A DNA stretch of 64,000 nt from a bacterium (GCA_030426805.1 JAUHXU010000001.1:1452861-1516860); one strand, 5' to 3'; counted from the first letter of the stretch, positions 7,804 through 17,131 are shown. The notes: generated by a model from the sequence alone, not told the origin. Numbers and translations: made by a program.

Positions 7804-9606
7804 TCATCTCCCGGGGAACAAGGGTGCGGTGCCGAAGGAGAGCCAGTTGCCGGTCGCCCGGCGCAACACGCTCTCGTCGACGAGGTAGAGCGTCGCGTCG
7901 AGCGCGGCCTCGCCGAACGCCTCGAGTCGCTTGCGGAACCGGTAGAGCGAACGCGCCGCCGCGTCGGCTTCGCGCTCGACCGCGAATCGCGCGGCCTGCG
8001 CGGTCGCGGCCGCCTTCCACGTCGCCGCGTCGGCGTGCGCGGCCTGTCGCTCCGCGTAGACCTGCGCCTCGACGGCGGGCAACCGCGCGACGCGATCGCC
8101 CTCGGCGTCGATCACGCGCGTGCGCGCCGCGATCTCCTCCGACACGACCTGCTGATACGACGCGGCGACACGGACCGGCGGATGCAAGCTCGCGAAGCTC
8201 GTGTGCTGGATCTCGAGCCCGAGGCCACGCGCGGCGCAGGCGGCACCGAGCCGGGTCGTGAAGTCGATCGAAAAGCGCTCCCGGTCGGTCCGGAGCAACG
8301 TCGCGAGATCGCTCTGGACGAGGATCTCGGTCAGCAGCCGATAGGCGATCCCCTCGAGTTCGGCCTCCGGGTCGGCGTGGCGCAGCGCAAACGCGATCGC
8401 GTCGGCCACACGATAGGTCACCGTCGCGTCGACGGACACGAGTTCGCTCCCGTCGCCGAGCAGCATGTTGAACTCCTCGCCGGTGTGCGACTGCGTCCAC
8501 AACAGCGACTCGCGCCGCTGCCCGGCGTAGCCGACGCCCATCGTGCGCACGCGCTTCGTCGATACGCGTTCGATCGACGCGAGCGGCCACGGGAGTTTCC
8601 ACGCGAGCCCCGGCGCGACGGGTTCCGCCGAAGCGAGTCGACCGAACCGCAACCGCACGCCTTCCTCGTCGGGCGCGAGCACGACCAGCGTCGTCGAGGC
8701 CCACAGCACCCCGACGACGACGAGGATCGTCGGCACGAGCGCTCCGCGGATGAAGCGGATCGCCCAGGCACTGCGCAGCGTGACCCCGAGGCGCTGCTCG
8801 ACGACGTCCATCAGGCCGGCGAGCGGCGTGCGGCCCGAGAAGAGCGCGGCCAGCGGGAGCAACGCGATCGGTGCCGTGACGGTCTCGGCGTCGGTGGGCG
8901 GTCGGAGGAATCGATCGACCGCACGCACGACCATCTCCGTCGCGAGGAGCGCGACACACACGAGCAGCACGACCCCGATCCCGTCGCCGATCGGAACGAC
9001 GTCGATCGCGAACCCCTCGGCGATCACGCCGAGCGCACAGACGATCGACACCCACTGCCCTGCCGTGAGCCACCCGGCGACGCCGGTCGCCTCGGGCAGC
9101 CGTTCCGGCGCGATCCGCGCGGCCGTGCGCCCGAACACGAGCAGCGGGAACGCGAGCAGGAGCCCGATGCCGCCGCCGATGAACAGCGGCGTCGCAGACG
9201 CCGCCCGATCGAGTTCCGGCCGGGGACCGTTCAACACCATCGCCGCGAGCCCGAGCACCGAGAACGCGCCGAGGCAGAAGATCACCGCGACCCCGATCCG
9301 GCCGAACCGCTCGAGTTCGCGTCGCGCCTCGAACGGCTTCGCCGCGGCGCCGTCGTCGCGGGCCGGCGCGTCGTCCCCGAGCACGACCTCGCGCCGCAGC
9401 CCGACGATCCACGCCGCAGAGAACAGCGCGATCGCCGCGAGCAGAAAGAAGAGGCCGAACGGAACCAGCGGAGCGACGGGCAGCGCGTTGTAGGCGACCA
9501 GCGCGGACGACGCGAGCGCGAGCGCACCGGCAGCGCCGACGAACAGCGGCGTCTTGTAGTCGGCAGCGGCGGCGAAGCGCGGCGGGTGGGAGGAGTCGGT
9601 GGTCAT
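7804..9606 (-). CDS. HflK-like SPFH protein fused to a multi-pass membrane domain
   Basis: A 600-aa protein. The first ~270 residues contain about six hydrophobic helices (for example LFVGAAGALALASSALVAYN and GIGLLLAFPLLVFG) with no recognised catalytic motif. A further helix (LVPTILVVVGVLWASTTLVVL) then leads into an SPFH domain starting VLAPDEEGVRLRFGRLASAEPV. HflK-type features follow: LAWKLPWPLASIERVSTKRVRTM, LVSVDATVTYRVAD and a coiled-coil C-terminus. Ordinary HflK is about 350-420 aa with a single anchor, so the membrane domain is an addition. The ATG at 9606 is used; an upstream TTG is possible. It is the first gene of the operon ending in the metal ATPase. Its 5' end faces the divergent promoter region at 9607-9729. 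Confidence 0.8.
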   Translation of the reverse strand: MTTDSSHPPRFAAAADYKTPLFVGAAGALALASSALVAYNALPVAPLVPFGLFFLLAAIALFSAAWIVGLRREVVLGDDAPARDDGAAAKPFEARRELERFGRIGVAVIFCLGAFSVLGLAAMVLNGPRPELDRAASATPLFIGGGIGLLLAFPLLVFGRTAARIAPERLPEATGVAGWLTAGQWVSIVCALGVIAEGFAIDVVPIGDGIGVVLLVCVALLATEMVVRAVDRFLRPPTDAETVTAPIALLPLAALFSGRTPLAGLMDVVEQRLGVTLRSAWAIRFIRGALVPTILVVVGVLWASTTLVVLAPDEEGVRLRFGRLASAEPVAPGLAWKLPWPLASIERVSTKRVRTMGVGYAGQRRESLLWTQSHTGEEFNMLLGDGSELVSVDATVTYRVADAIAFALRHADPEAELEGIAYRLLTEILVQSDLATLLRTDRERFSIDFTTRLGAACAARGLGLEIQHTSFASLHPPVRVAASYQQVVSEEIAARTRVIDAEGDRVARLPAVEAQVYAERQAAHADAATWKAAATAQAARFAVEREADAAARSLYRFRKRLEAFGEAALDATLYLVDESVLRRATGNWLSFGTAPLFPGR

Positions 9607-9639
9607 TCGGCGCGTCAACCGGGGGTCGGCGGGAGTCGC

Positions 9640-9668
9640 TTGGAGCGACTGCAATTATCGCGTACAAT
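9640..9668 (+). promoter_or_regulatory. Promoter for the pterin dehydratase gene; overlapping divergent -10 on the other strand
   Basis: TTGGAG (9640-9645), a 17-bp spacer and TACAAT (9663-9668) form a good sigma-70-type promoter, 61 bp before the TTG start at 9730. On the opposite strand GATAAT (9659-9654) could serve as the -10 of the SPFH/ATPase operon, so the two promoters would overlap and compete. Hexamers are seen; use is inferred. Confidence 0.5.
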
Positions 9669-9729
9669 CCGAGCACTCGATCGAAAAACGCCGTGAGAAG
9701 TCATTCTCGCGCCACGCGAAGGACGCCCG

Positions 9730-10146
9730 TTGGACGCACCCCTGCCCCGCGCGGATCGCGCCGATCCGATCACGAACGACGTCGGGCTCACGCTCGTCCC
9801 GATCGACGACGTACGAACCGAACTCGCGCAGCTCCCGGAGTGGCGTGTCGGATCCGACGACAAGCGAATCGTGCGCGACTACCTCTTCCCCGATTACCGC
9901 GAAGCGATCGAGTTCGTGCTGAAGGCCGCGCGCCTGTGTCACACCGAGTCGCACTACCCGGTCATCCGCATCGACCACGGGTGCGTGACCGTCGAGTGCC
10001 ACACGCCGTTCGTCGACGGCGTGACCGAGAACGACCTCGCGATCGCGTCGCGCCTCGACACGGTGCACTTCGTGCACGTCGCGACGGCCGCGCGCGAACC
10101 GATGCCCGCGTTCGACCCGACCCCCGGCGGCTGCAGTGGAGGCTGA
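9730..10146 (+). CDS. Pterin-4a-carbinolamine dehydratase family protein (PCD/PhhB-like)
   Basis: A 138-aa protein of the 4a-hydroxytetrahydrobiopterin dehydratase fold. The family ending is clear: TPFVDGVTENDLAIASRLD matches the conserved G-(L/V)-T-x-x-D-x-x-(L/M)-A-x-x-(I/L)-D block. Upstream, ESHYPVIRIDHG occupies the site of the usual H-(H/N)-P active-site motif, with Tyr replacing the middle residue. The likely start is TTG at 9730 with GAAGGAC seven bases before it; no better in-frame ATG lies upstream. These enzymes recycle the pterin cofactor of aromatic hydroxylases or act in molybdopterin-linked chemistry; no hydroxylase is nearby. The C-terminal tail GGCSGG is extra. The altered motif makes activity less certain than membership. 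Confidence 0.72.
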   Translation: MDAPLPRADRADPITNDVGLTLVPIDDVRTELAQLPEWRVGSDDKRIVRDYLFPDYREAIEFVLKAARLCHTESHYPVIRIDHGCVTVECHTPFVDGVTENDLAIASRLDTVHFVHVATAAREPMPAFDPTPGGCSGG

Positions 10147-10153
10147 CGCAGCG

Positions 10154-11332
10154 ATGACTGCGGATCGGTCTGATCCGCACCGAGACGGACGGCGCACACG
10201 GCACGCGGCACGATCGGTCGCCGTGGCGATGCTCGCGACGATCGCACTGACGACGGCAGGGGCCGCGCAGACGTGGCGCGACCACCCGACGCGCATCGAG
10301 TTGCCCACGGATCGGACGGTACCGCATCCGTTCAGCGTGCTCGCCTCGCGCACGGGCCGCGTGCTCCTCGCCTGGATCGAAGGGGCCGGTGGTCGCGGCG
10401 CGATGCACGTCGCGGCGTTTCGCGGAACCCCGGCCGCGTGGGAGGCGCCGACCCGCGTGCTCGACATGCGCCGGCCATGTCGCCCGGCGCTGTTCGAGTT
10501 GGGCGGACGCCCGCACCTGCTCGAGACCGGCAGCGGCAAGCGCTACTTCGCGCGGCTGCACGGCGACCGATGGAAACCGCTCCCGTATCCGCTGCCACGC
10601 CGCGGCAATCCGCGCGACGCGGTCGCCGTGTCCGTCGCCGACGGGGGCGCGGTCCTCGCGTGGATCCACGACGTACGGCAGGTGTCGCGGACGCCGACCC
10701 GCCAGAGCCTGACGTCGAAGGCGGGCAAGGTGTTCGTCCGGACACTCGACGCGAACGGCAAGGCGGGCAAGCGCGTGTCGATCGACGGGACGTCACGCGG
10801 CCTCGCGAGCCTGCCCGCGATCGACGCGCGCGACGCCGAACGGGTCGACGTCGTGTTCGAACGGCGACTCGGCTCGACCGCGAAGTCGAACATCGCGCAC
10901 GCGACCCGCGCCAAGCGCAAGACGCCGCGGCCGGTGTCGCACGAACCGGGCCGCGCCCCGTCGGTCGCATCGACGCCGTCGGGCGCGCTCGCGCTGTGGC
11001 AGGACCGCAGGGGCGTGGTGCTCGGGGAACGCGACGGCAAGACGTGGCGAGCGCCGGTCGTCTTCGCGCCGCGCGCGACGCACGGACGCATCGTCCGTCT
11101 GGAGGAACGCGTCGTCGTGGCGACGTGGATCGCCGACGACGCGCTCGTGCTCCGGTTTCGTCGAAACGGCGCGTGGGGCGATGCGGTATCGCTCGGCCCG
11201 GCTCGCGGCCCGGCCGAGGTCGTCCGGGATCATGACGGCGTGGTCCACGTGATCTGGGAAGCGCCGGGCCGCTTCCGCCATCGGTCGCTCGCGCCGGCAC
11301 CCGCGCCGTCGACACCGCAGCAGGGCCGATGA
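10154..11332 (+). CDS. Secreted protein of unknown function, probable beta-propeller
   Basis: A 392-aa protein that I cannot assign to a named family. A signal peptide is clear after a basic start: SVAVAMLATIALTTAGAAQ ends near residue 39. The mature part shows recurring short beta-strand units with a hydrophobic-Trp pattern (VLLAWIEG, AVLAWIHD, ALALWQDRR, VVATWIADD, VVHVIWE) at intervals of roughly 45-60 residues, as in sialidase-like or WD-type propellers. No catalytic motif is recognised. The start is 8 bp after the dehydratase stop, and its own stop overlaps the next gene's ATG (ATGA). It is therefore cotranslated with the GT-C glycosyltransferase, and may act on or sense an extracytoplasmic glycan. 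That last point is inference. Confidence 0.6.
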   Translation: MTADRSDPHRDGRRTRHAARSVAVAMLATIALTTAGAAQTWRDHPTRIELPTDRTVPHPFSVLASRTGRVLLAWIEGAGGRGAMHVAAFRGTPAAWEAPTRVLDMRRPCRPALFELGGRPHLLETGSGKRYFARLHGDRWKPLPYPLPRRGNPRDAVAVSVADGGAVLAWIHDVRQVSRTPTRQSLTSKAGKVFVRTLDANGKAGKRVSIDGTSRGLASLPAIDARDAERVDVVFERRLGSTAKSNIAHATRAKRKTPRPVSHEPGRAPSVASTPSGALALWQDRRGVVLGERDGKTWRAPVVFAPRATHGRIVRLEERVVVATWIADDALVLRFRRNGAWGDAVSLGPARGPAEVVRDHDGVVHVIWEAPGRFRHRSLAPAPAPSTPQQGR

Positions 11333-13038
11333 CCGATCGACTCGGGCGCCGCGCCGCGACCGCGATCCTCCTCGGCCTCTACGCAGCGCTTCTCGCCGTG
11401 CACGCCGCGACGCTGCCGTCGGATCCGCAATCGACACTGTTCTTCGACGAGTACCACTACTGGCAATCGGCTCGTGACATCGCCGACGGGCAATGGCCGC
11501 GATACAACGGCTACTGGGCGCCGGTCTTCCCGCCGCTCTACGGCGCGACGCTCGCTCCACTCGTCGCGACCCTCGATCACGCAGACGTCTTCTGGTGGGC
11601 GCGCATCCTCAACGCGTTGCTCCTCGGCACGACGCTGGTCCCGCTGTATCGCCTCGCCCGCCCGTTCGCCGGCCGCGCCTGCTCGATCGGCGTCGCTGCG
11701 TTCGGCGCGGTCGGCGCGCACTACGTCTACGCGCAGCAACTCCTCTCCGAGAACCTCCTGATCCCGCTCGTCGCGTGGGCGATCTACCGCGTCGTGCGCG
11801 TCGCGGTGCGACCGACGATCCCACGCGCCGTCACCGCCGGGTTGCTCGTCGGTGCGGCGATCCTGACGAAGACGCTCGCGATCGCCCTCGTGCCCGGTGC
11901 CCTGCTCGCGATCGTCACGACGAGCGGGCGCCGCGGCATCCCGGCCGCGCTTGCGTGGACGGTCGGCGCCGCGCTGCCGGTCGCGCTCTACGCGACGCGC
12001 GCCGCTTGGGCACCCGGCGAGGCCGACGCGCTCACGCCACCCGCCGCCTACCTCGAGGACCTGCGGCGCGCCGGCGTGCGGCCGCTCGCCGAGTACGGAC
12101 GGTGGTTGCGGACGAGCGTCGCACTCCTCGTCTTCGGGCCGGGCACGCCGCTGTTGCTGTTCGGCGTCGCCGCGATCGTCGGCGGGTTGCGTCGCGGGGC
12201 GCACCGCACCGAACGCGCGTTCGCGGTCGTGCTCGCGGGTGCGCTCGCCGGCGTGCTCGCCGAGATGACGGTCTTCGCGACGCAGATGAGTGCGCTCGAC
12301 GGCAACCGCTGGCCCTACCGCTGGGCGATGGAGCGCTACGCGTGCGCGTTGTGGCCGCTGCTCGCGATCGGCTTCGTCGCACCGAGTGCCCGTCGACATC
12401 GATCGCTCGCGATCGGGGCGATCGTGATGATCGTCCTCGTCGCGTGGGCACCGCGGGTGTTCGTCAACGAGCATGTCGCGGGGTTGTTCGTGATGAACTT
12501 CCCGAACACCTACCAGGGGCCGACGTTGGCCGGGTGGCTCGGTTCCCCGCTGGCGGCCCGGCTCACCCTGCTTTGGCCGCTGCTGCTACTCGTGCCGCTC
12601 TGGCGCCAGCGGCGCTGGCCGATCGCGGTCGCCGCCGGGGCCACGATCGCGTGGGCGATCCACGGCGAGGTCCGCGCCGTCGCCGACGTGCAGCGCGTCC
12701 AGGCCGGCTACGCCGACACGGTTCATGCGACGACTGCCGGATTCGACGCGCACGTCCGCCACGGCGACGTCGTGATCGTCGACAGCGGTGACGACCTGCC
12801 CTACATGCTCGCGCTCCACTACGGAAGCGACTTCTGCCGCTTCGGCGGCGATCGGATGTCGGGCGCCGGCCCCAGGTCGAAGCACCGCGACATCGCGGTG
12901 TTCGTCCCGAAGCGCGATCGGGTCTGGGTGATCTCGCCCCGGCCACGAAAGCGATATTGCGAGATCGTCGCGCGGAACGACCGCCTCTACTTGCTGCGGC
13001 CACGCACCGTCACGTGGAAACGCCCGGTCGAACGGTAG
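11329..13038 (+). CDS. GT-C-fold membrane glycosyltransferase (ArnT/PMT-like)
   Basis: A 569-aa polytopic protein with about ten hydrophobic helices and a soluble C-terminal domain (about 455-569). The first extracytoplasmic loop carries the acidic pair FFDEYHYWQSARDI (about 39-52), followed by YWAPVFPPLYG, which is the GT-C pattern of dolichyl- or undecaprenyl-phosphate-sugar-dependent transferases such as ArnT and bacterial PMTs. LSENLLIPLVAWAIYR and KTLAIALVPGALLAI follow in the expected order. These enzymes transfer a sugar from a lipid carrier on the outer face of the cytoplasmic membrane; the acceptor cannot be read here. The ATG overlaps the preceding TGA. A small hairpin (ATCCGC/GCGGAT, 13091-13106) after the stop may end the transcript. 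Confidence 0.78.
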   Translation: MTDRLGRRAATAILLGLYAALLAVHAATLPSDPQSTLFFDEYHYWQSARDIADGQWPRYNGYWAPVFPPLYGATLAPLVATLDHADVFWWARILNALLLGTTLVPLYRLARPFAGRACSIGVAAFGAVGAHYVYAQQLLSENLLIPLVAWAIYRVVRVAVRPTIPRAVTAGLLVGAAILTKTLAIALVPGALLAIVTTSGRRGIPAALAWTVGAALPVALYATRAAWAPGEADALTPPAAYLEDLRRAGVRPLAEYGRWLRTSVALLVFGPGTPLLLFGVAAIVGGLRRGAHRTERAFAVVLAGALAGVLAEMTVFATQMSALDGNRWPYRWAMERYACALWPLLAIGFVAPSARRHRSLAIGAIVMIVLVAWAPRVFVNEHVAGLFVMNFPNTYQGPTLAGWLGSPLAARLTLLWPLLLLVPLWRQRRWPIAVAAGATIAWAIHGEVRAVADVQRVQAGYADTVHATTAGFDAHVRHGDVVIVDSGDDLPYMLALHYGSDFCRFGGDRMSGAGPRSKHRDIAVFVPKRDRVWVISPRPRKRYCEIVARNDRLYLLRPRTVTWKRPVER

Positions 13039-13151
13039 ATCGGGACATGACAGACCGGGACACAGCAGATCAGGACGGATGACTCCGGAAATCCGCCCGA
13101 GCGGATGGCGTCTTAACCGGTTCTTGATATACTCCCCCGGTCGGCCGCCTG

Positions 13152-14003
13152 ATGTGGGGCAGTGTCATCGGCCGCGAGAATCGAAGAAACGGGACGCTTC
13201 CGGCCGTGCAACCCGAACCCGCCACGACTCCACCGCTGGACCCGGCGTCCATCGCTGCCCGGATGGGCCGCTTCCGGGCTCACCGGCTCGACGAGCTCGG
13301 CGACGCCGCCCTGATGCGTCGTTTCGACCGCAAGTTCGTCCTGGCGGTCAGCCACCTGCCGGCGTTGCTCGACGCGCTCCAAGCCGACTACACCGCGCTC
13401 GAGATCGAAGATCGACGCGTCTTCCGCTACGAGAGCCTCTACTTCGACACCCCCACGATGGAATTCTTCCGGATGCACCACCGCGGCCAGCTCAACCGCT
13501 ACAAGGTGCGCCACCGCGTCTACGCCGACACCGACACGCGCTTCCTCGAGGTGAAGTTCAAAGACAACCGGCGCCAGACCGAGAAGACGCGGATCCCGAC
13601 CGACGATCGCCCCGGCGAGTTGCACGGCGAAGGGCTCGCGTTCCTCGACCAGTCGGTGCCCGACGCGTTCAACGACCTGCGCCCGGCCCTTCGGTGTCGC
13701 TTCCGCCGGATCGCGCTCGCGAATCTCGAGACGTGCGAACGCGTGACGCTCGACTTCGACCTCGCGTTCGGCTTGCCCGACGGCGCGCCGGCGCGCTCGT
13801 TGTCACGCGTCCTCGTCGTCGAACTGAAGCAGCCGCGTCGTTCGGCCGACTCGCCGGTTTGGCGGGTGATGCGTCGCCTCGGCGTTCGCCCGCAGGCATT
13901 CAGCAAGTACTGTATCGGCTGCTGCCTCGTCGATCGCGGCGGCAAGGCCAATCGTTTCAAGCGCGCACTGGCGCGCGTTCGCGCAATCGGCGAGGCATCG
14001 TGA
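13152..14003 (+). CDS. VTC-domain protein (polyphosphate polymerase/TTM-tunnel type)
   Basis: A 283-aa soluble protein of the VTC family, an eight-strand tunnel fold related to CYTH enzymes. It shows the ordered basic and acidic strands of the catalytic tunnel: RRFDRKFVL (about 56-64), YESLYFDTP, RYKVRHRVYAD, FLEVKFKDNRRQTEKTRIP, and the late lysine in QAFSKYCIGC. In eukaryotic Vtc4 these residues bind phosphate and polymerise polyphosphate from ATP. Bacterial homologues are commonly encoded with DUF4956 and CotH genes, exactly as here. The start is uncertain: ATG at 13152 lacks a good Shine-Dalgarno sequence, and GTG at 13206 is an alternative. TATACT at 13128-13133 could be a -10. The stop overlaps the next GTG. 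Confidence 0.87.
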   Translation: MWGSVIGRENRRNGTLPAVQPEPATTPPLDPASIAARMGRFRAHRLDELGDAALMRRFDRKFVLAVSHLPALLDALQADYTALEIEDRRVFRYESLYFDTPTMEFFRMHHRGQLNRYKVRHRVYADTDTRFLEVKFKDNRRQTEKTRIPTDDRPGELHGEGLAFLDQSVPDAFNDLRPALRCRFRRIALANLETCERVTLDFDLAFGLPDGAPARSLSRVLVVELKQPRRSADSPVWRVMRRLGVRPQAFSKYCIGCCLVDRGGKANRFKRALARVRAIGEAS

Positions 14004-14608
14004 TCGAGTTGACGACCGCCCCATTCGCAGTGCTCGGCACTGCGCTCGACACGCACTTCTTGCTGCGACTCGCGATCAACGTCGCCTCGCTGCTGGTGCT
14101 GATCCGACTCTGCTACGTGCGGCGGCGGCCGAACCGGGACTTCGCGTTCAGCTACTTCCTGTTCGGGCTCGGCGTCTTCATCGTCACCTACCTGCTGCGC
14201 TCGGTCGAGATGCAGCTCGGCTTCGCGTTCGGGCTGTTCGCGATCTTCTCGATGCTGCGGTATCGCACCGAGTCGATCTCGATCAAGGAGATGACCTACC
14301 TGTTCCTCGTGATCTCGGTTGCCCTGCTCTCCTCGGTAGGCCCGGTCACGACGATCGAACTCGTACTGCTCAACGGCCTGATCTGCGGATCGACCGTCGT
14401 CGCAGAAACGGCGCTCGTCTCGCCCAACGTCGCGACGAAGCGCGTGACATACGAACGCATCGAACACATCAAGCCCGAGAACCGCGCCGCGCTCCTGGAC
14501 GACCTCCGGGCGCGGACCGGCCTCGACATTCACGACATTGAGATCGACTCGATCGACTTCCTCCGCGACGCCGCGGTCCTGCAGATCTACTACCGTGCCC
14601 ACGACTGA
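14000..14608 (+). CDS. DUF4956 membrane protein
   Basis: A 202-aa integral membrane protein. It has four hydrophobic segments in the first ~125 residues (LRLAINVASLLVLIRLCYV, YFLFGLGVFIVTYLL, FGLFAIFSMLRY, and a TIELVLLNGL region) and a cytosolic tail of about 75 residues with a ferredoxin-like beta-alpha pattern. The signature FAFGLFAIFSMLRYRTESISIKEMTYLF (reported in part) is characteristic of DUF4956. No enzymatic motif is known. The family is regularly found between VTC and CotH genes, so it may be the membrane partner of the VTC enzyme, for example a polyphosphate channel or a regulator; this is inference. It starts with GTG at 14000, overlapping the VTC stop by 4 bp (GTGA). Confidence 0.88.
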   Translation: MIELTTAPFAVLGTALDTHFLLRLAINVASLLVLIRLCYVRRRPNRDFAFSYFLFGLGVFIVTYLLRSVEMQLGFAFGLFAIFSMLRYRTESISIKEMTYLFLVISVALLSSVGPVTTIELVLLNGLICGSTVVAETALVSPNVATKRVTYERIEHIKPENRAALLDDLRARTGLDIHDIEIDSIDFLRDAAVLQIYYRAHD

Positions 14609-14730
14609 CAGAAGGGCACGGACAGCCTCGATTCGAGACGCGGGACACGCGACATCGCGACGGAGGGTCCGGATTCGGGTTACGATCCACCAGGGGTGAT
14701 CGCCGTTACGGCTCGAGAAGGAGAGACAGG

Positions 14731-17118
14731 ATGAATCGTGCCGCACGCCTCCTCGGCGCTCTGGCGCTCACGATCGGGCTGACGCCCGCCGCGACCGCAC
14801 AGAGGCCCGACCTCTACGACATGGACACGGTTCGGACGATCTACTTGACGTTCAACCAGGCCAACTACTGGACGCAACTCGTTCAGAACAAGTCCGCGCA
14901 GATCGAGATCAAGGCGGACATGACGGTCGACAACGTGACGCTCAAGGACGTCGGCGTACGCTTCCGTGGCAACACGTCCTACAGTCGTCTACCGACCGGC
15001 TCGCGGAAGATGAGCTTCAACATCCGCACGGATTCGTTCGTGCCGAACCAGGACATCTACGGCTACGACCACCTCAACCTGAACAACGGGTATCACGACC
15101 CGACGTTCCTGCGCGAGGCCATGCTCTACGCGATGTGCCGCCGCTACATGCCGTGCTCGAAGGCGAACTGGGTCAAGCTCTACATCAACAACGAGTACTG
15201 GGGCATCTACATCAACGTCCAGCAGCCGAACTCGCAGATGTTCGACGAGTGGTTCCGCGACGGTTCGGGCAATCGCTACCGCGGCTTCCCGAGCACCGGC
15301 TTCGGCTTCAGCAACACCGTGCTCAACTGGCTCGGCTTCGACATCGGACCGTATCAGGCCGCCTATCAGTTCAAGAAGGGCGACGGCACCGATCTGCGCG
15401 ACATGATCAACGTGCTCAACAACACGCCGATCGCCAACCTCGAAACCGAACTGCCCAAGTGGTGGAGCGTGGATCAAGGGTGGTGGTACTTCATCTGCAT
15501 GAACGCGTTCCTGCAGACGGACAGCTACCTGCAGACCGGCAAGGACCACTCCGAGTACGTCGACCCGACGCACGGGCGCGTGCACATCTATCCGTTCGAC
15601 CTGAACGAAGGTCTCGGCGCGGAGCTCAACCCCCAGCTCACGCTGAGCCCCTACTACCGAATGACCGCGTCGAACCGCCCGGCGATGTCGCGCCCCTACC
15701 AGATCGCGAAGTGGAAGGCGCGCTACGACGCGCACTACCGCACCGTCGTCCGCGAGACCTACTCGTGGTCGGGGCTCTTCGGCCAGATGGCGCAGAAGTA
15801 CCACGCGATGATCGCCGCCGACGTCGCGGCCGACAACAAGAAGATCTACACGACGCAGCAGTTCCAGACGAACCTGACGTCGCCGGTGCAGATCGGCCGG
15901 TCCACCGTGCCCGGGATCAAGCAGCTGATCGATACGCGCGAGGCGTATCTGAAGAGCCAGCCCCTCTACACGGCGCCGGAGCCGACGATCACGAACCTGA
16001 CGCGCACGCCGGTCGCGCCGACGAGCAGTCAGACGACTTGGATCACCGCGCAGGTGTCGAACGCGCAGACCGTCACGCTCTACTACCGCGTCCAGGGCCC
16101 GTTCATCGAGGCACCGATGTTCGACGACGGCCAGCACGGCGACGGTGCAGCGAACGACGGCGTCTGGGGCGCGGGCATCCCGCCGCAGCCGTCCGGCACG
16201 TTCGTCGACTACTACGCGGGCGCGGCGACGGCCGCCGGCGTGATCCGCTTCCTGCCGGCCACCGCGGAGTTCAAGGCGCCGAACTACTTCGTCGCCTATC
16301 CGACGGGCCCGTCGGCGATCGAGATCAACGAGTTCGTCGCGCGCAACAACACCGGCATCCAGGACGAGAACATGGAGTTCGAGGACTGGGTGGAGTTGCG
16401 CAACACGAGCAACCAGCCGGTCGACGTCACCGGGATGTATCTCAGCGACAAGGCCGACAACGCGACGAAGTGGGCCATTCCGGCGCGCACCGTCATTCCG
16501 GGTGGCGGCACGCTGCTGATCTGGTGCGACGAGGACGGCCAGCAGGGCCTCTATCACGCGAACTTCAAGCTGAGCGCGAACGGCGAGACACTGTTCTTGT
16601 TCGACACCGACGGCTTGACGCTCCTCGACTCGGTCACATTCGGCCCGCAACCGGCCGACGAGTCGACCGGGCGCATGCTCGGCTACGGCAACGTCTGGGC
16701 GCGCTTCCCGTCGCCGACGCCGCGCGCGGACAACACGATCGCGCCGTGCGGACACTTCGCCTACGAACGACTCGACGCGACGGCGTCGCCGATCGCGCTC
16801 GCCGGCACCGGCACGCCGCAGGTCGGCGGGGTCGCGAGCTACGCGGTGAGCAACGCGCCGGCTTCGTCGGCCGGTGTGTTCGCGATCGGCGTCGCCCCGG
16901 CGCAGATCGACCTGGGCATTGCGGGCTCGCTGCTCGTGAACCCGTCGGTGCTCGTGCTGTTGCCGTTCACGGCCGACCTGGGCGGCAATGCGACGCCGAC
17001 GGTCCCGGTGCCGAACTCGGTCGCGCTGGCGGGGCAGGCGTTCTACCTGCAGGCCTTCGCCGCGTCCGCCACCGCCGGTGGGCTGTCCAACGGCGTCATG
17101 ACGGTGATCTGCCCGTAA
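14731..17118 (+). CDS. Secreted CotH-family protein kinase with lamin-tail domain and conserved C-terminal domain
   Basis: A 795-aa exported protein starting with a clear signal peptide (cleavage near TAQ/RPD, residue 23). The CotH kinase-like domain spans about 30-400, with FRGNTSYSRL, SRKMSFNI, DPTFLREAMLYAMCRR (about 122), VKLYINNEYWGIYINVQQ and the metal-site segment PFDLNEGLG (about 288). A linker with DDGQHGDGAANDGVWGAG follows, then a lamin-tail (LTD) domain at about 528-665, and a beta-rich C-terminal module (about 670-795) that opens with PCGHF and ends in VICP. Bacillus CotH phosphorylates spore-coat proteins; here targets would be extracytoplasmic. GAAGGAGAGAC precedes the ATG. It follows the VTC-DUF4956 pair by 122 bp and has a tandem paralogue at 18055-20475. 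Confidence 0.9.
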   Translation: MNRAARLLGALALTIGLTPAATAQRPDLYDMDTVRTIYLTFNQANYWTQLVQNKSAQIEIKADMTVDNVTLKDVGVRFRGNTSYSRLPTGSRKMSFNIRTDSFVPNQDIYGYDHLNLNNGYHDPTFLREAMLYAMCRRYMPCSKANWVKLYINNEYWGIYINVQQPNSQMFDEWFRDGSGNRYRGFPSTGFGFSNTVLNWLGFDIGPYQAAYQFKKGDGTDLRDMINVLNNTPIANLETELPKWWSVDQGWWYFICMNAFLQTDSYLQTGKDHSEYVDPTHGRVHIYPFDLNEGLGAELNPQLTLSPYYRMTASNRPAMSRPYQIAKWKARYDAHYRTVVRETYSWSGLFGQMAQKYHAMIAADVAADNKKIYTTQQFQTNLTSPVQIGRSTVPGIKQLIDTREAYLKSQPLYTAPEPTITNLTRTPVAPTSSQTTWITAQVSNAQTVTLYYRVQGPFIEAPMFDDGQHGDGAANDGVWGAGIPPQPSGTFVDYYAGAATAAGVIRFLPATAEFKAPNYFVAYPTGPSAIEINEFVARNNTGIQDENMEFEDWVELRNTSNQPVDVTGMYLSDKADNATKWAIPARTVIPGGGTLLIWCDEDGQQGLYHANFKLSANGETLFLFDTDGLTLLDSVTFGPQPADESTGRMLGYGNVWARFPSPTPRADNTIAPCGHFAYERLDATASPIALAGTGTPQVGGVASYAVSNAPASSAGVFAIGVAPAQIDLGIAGSLLVNPSVLVLLPFTADLGGNATPTVPVPNSVALAGQAFYLQAFAASATAGGLSNGVMTVICP

Positions 17119-17131
17119 TCTGTAGACAAGG

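Noticed and set aside
13041..13082. Degenerate REP-like words (GGGACA...GATC) after the glycosyltransferase gene
   Set aside because: Short shared words only, no nested stems matching either REP family.
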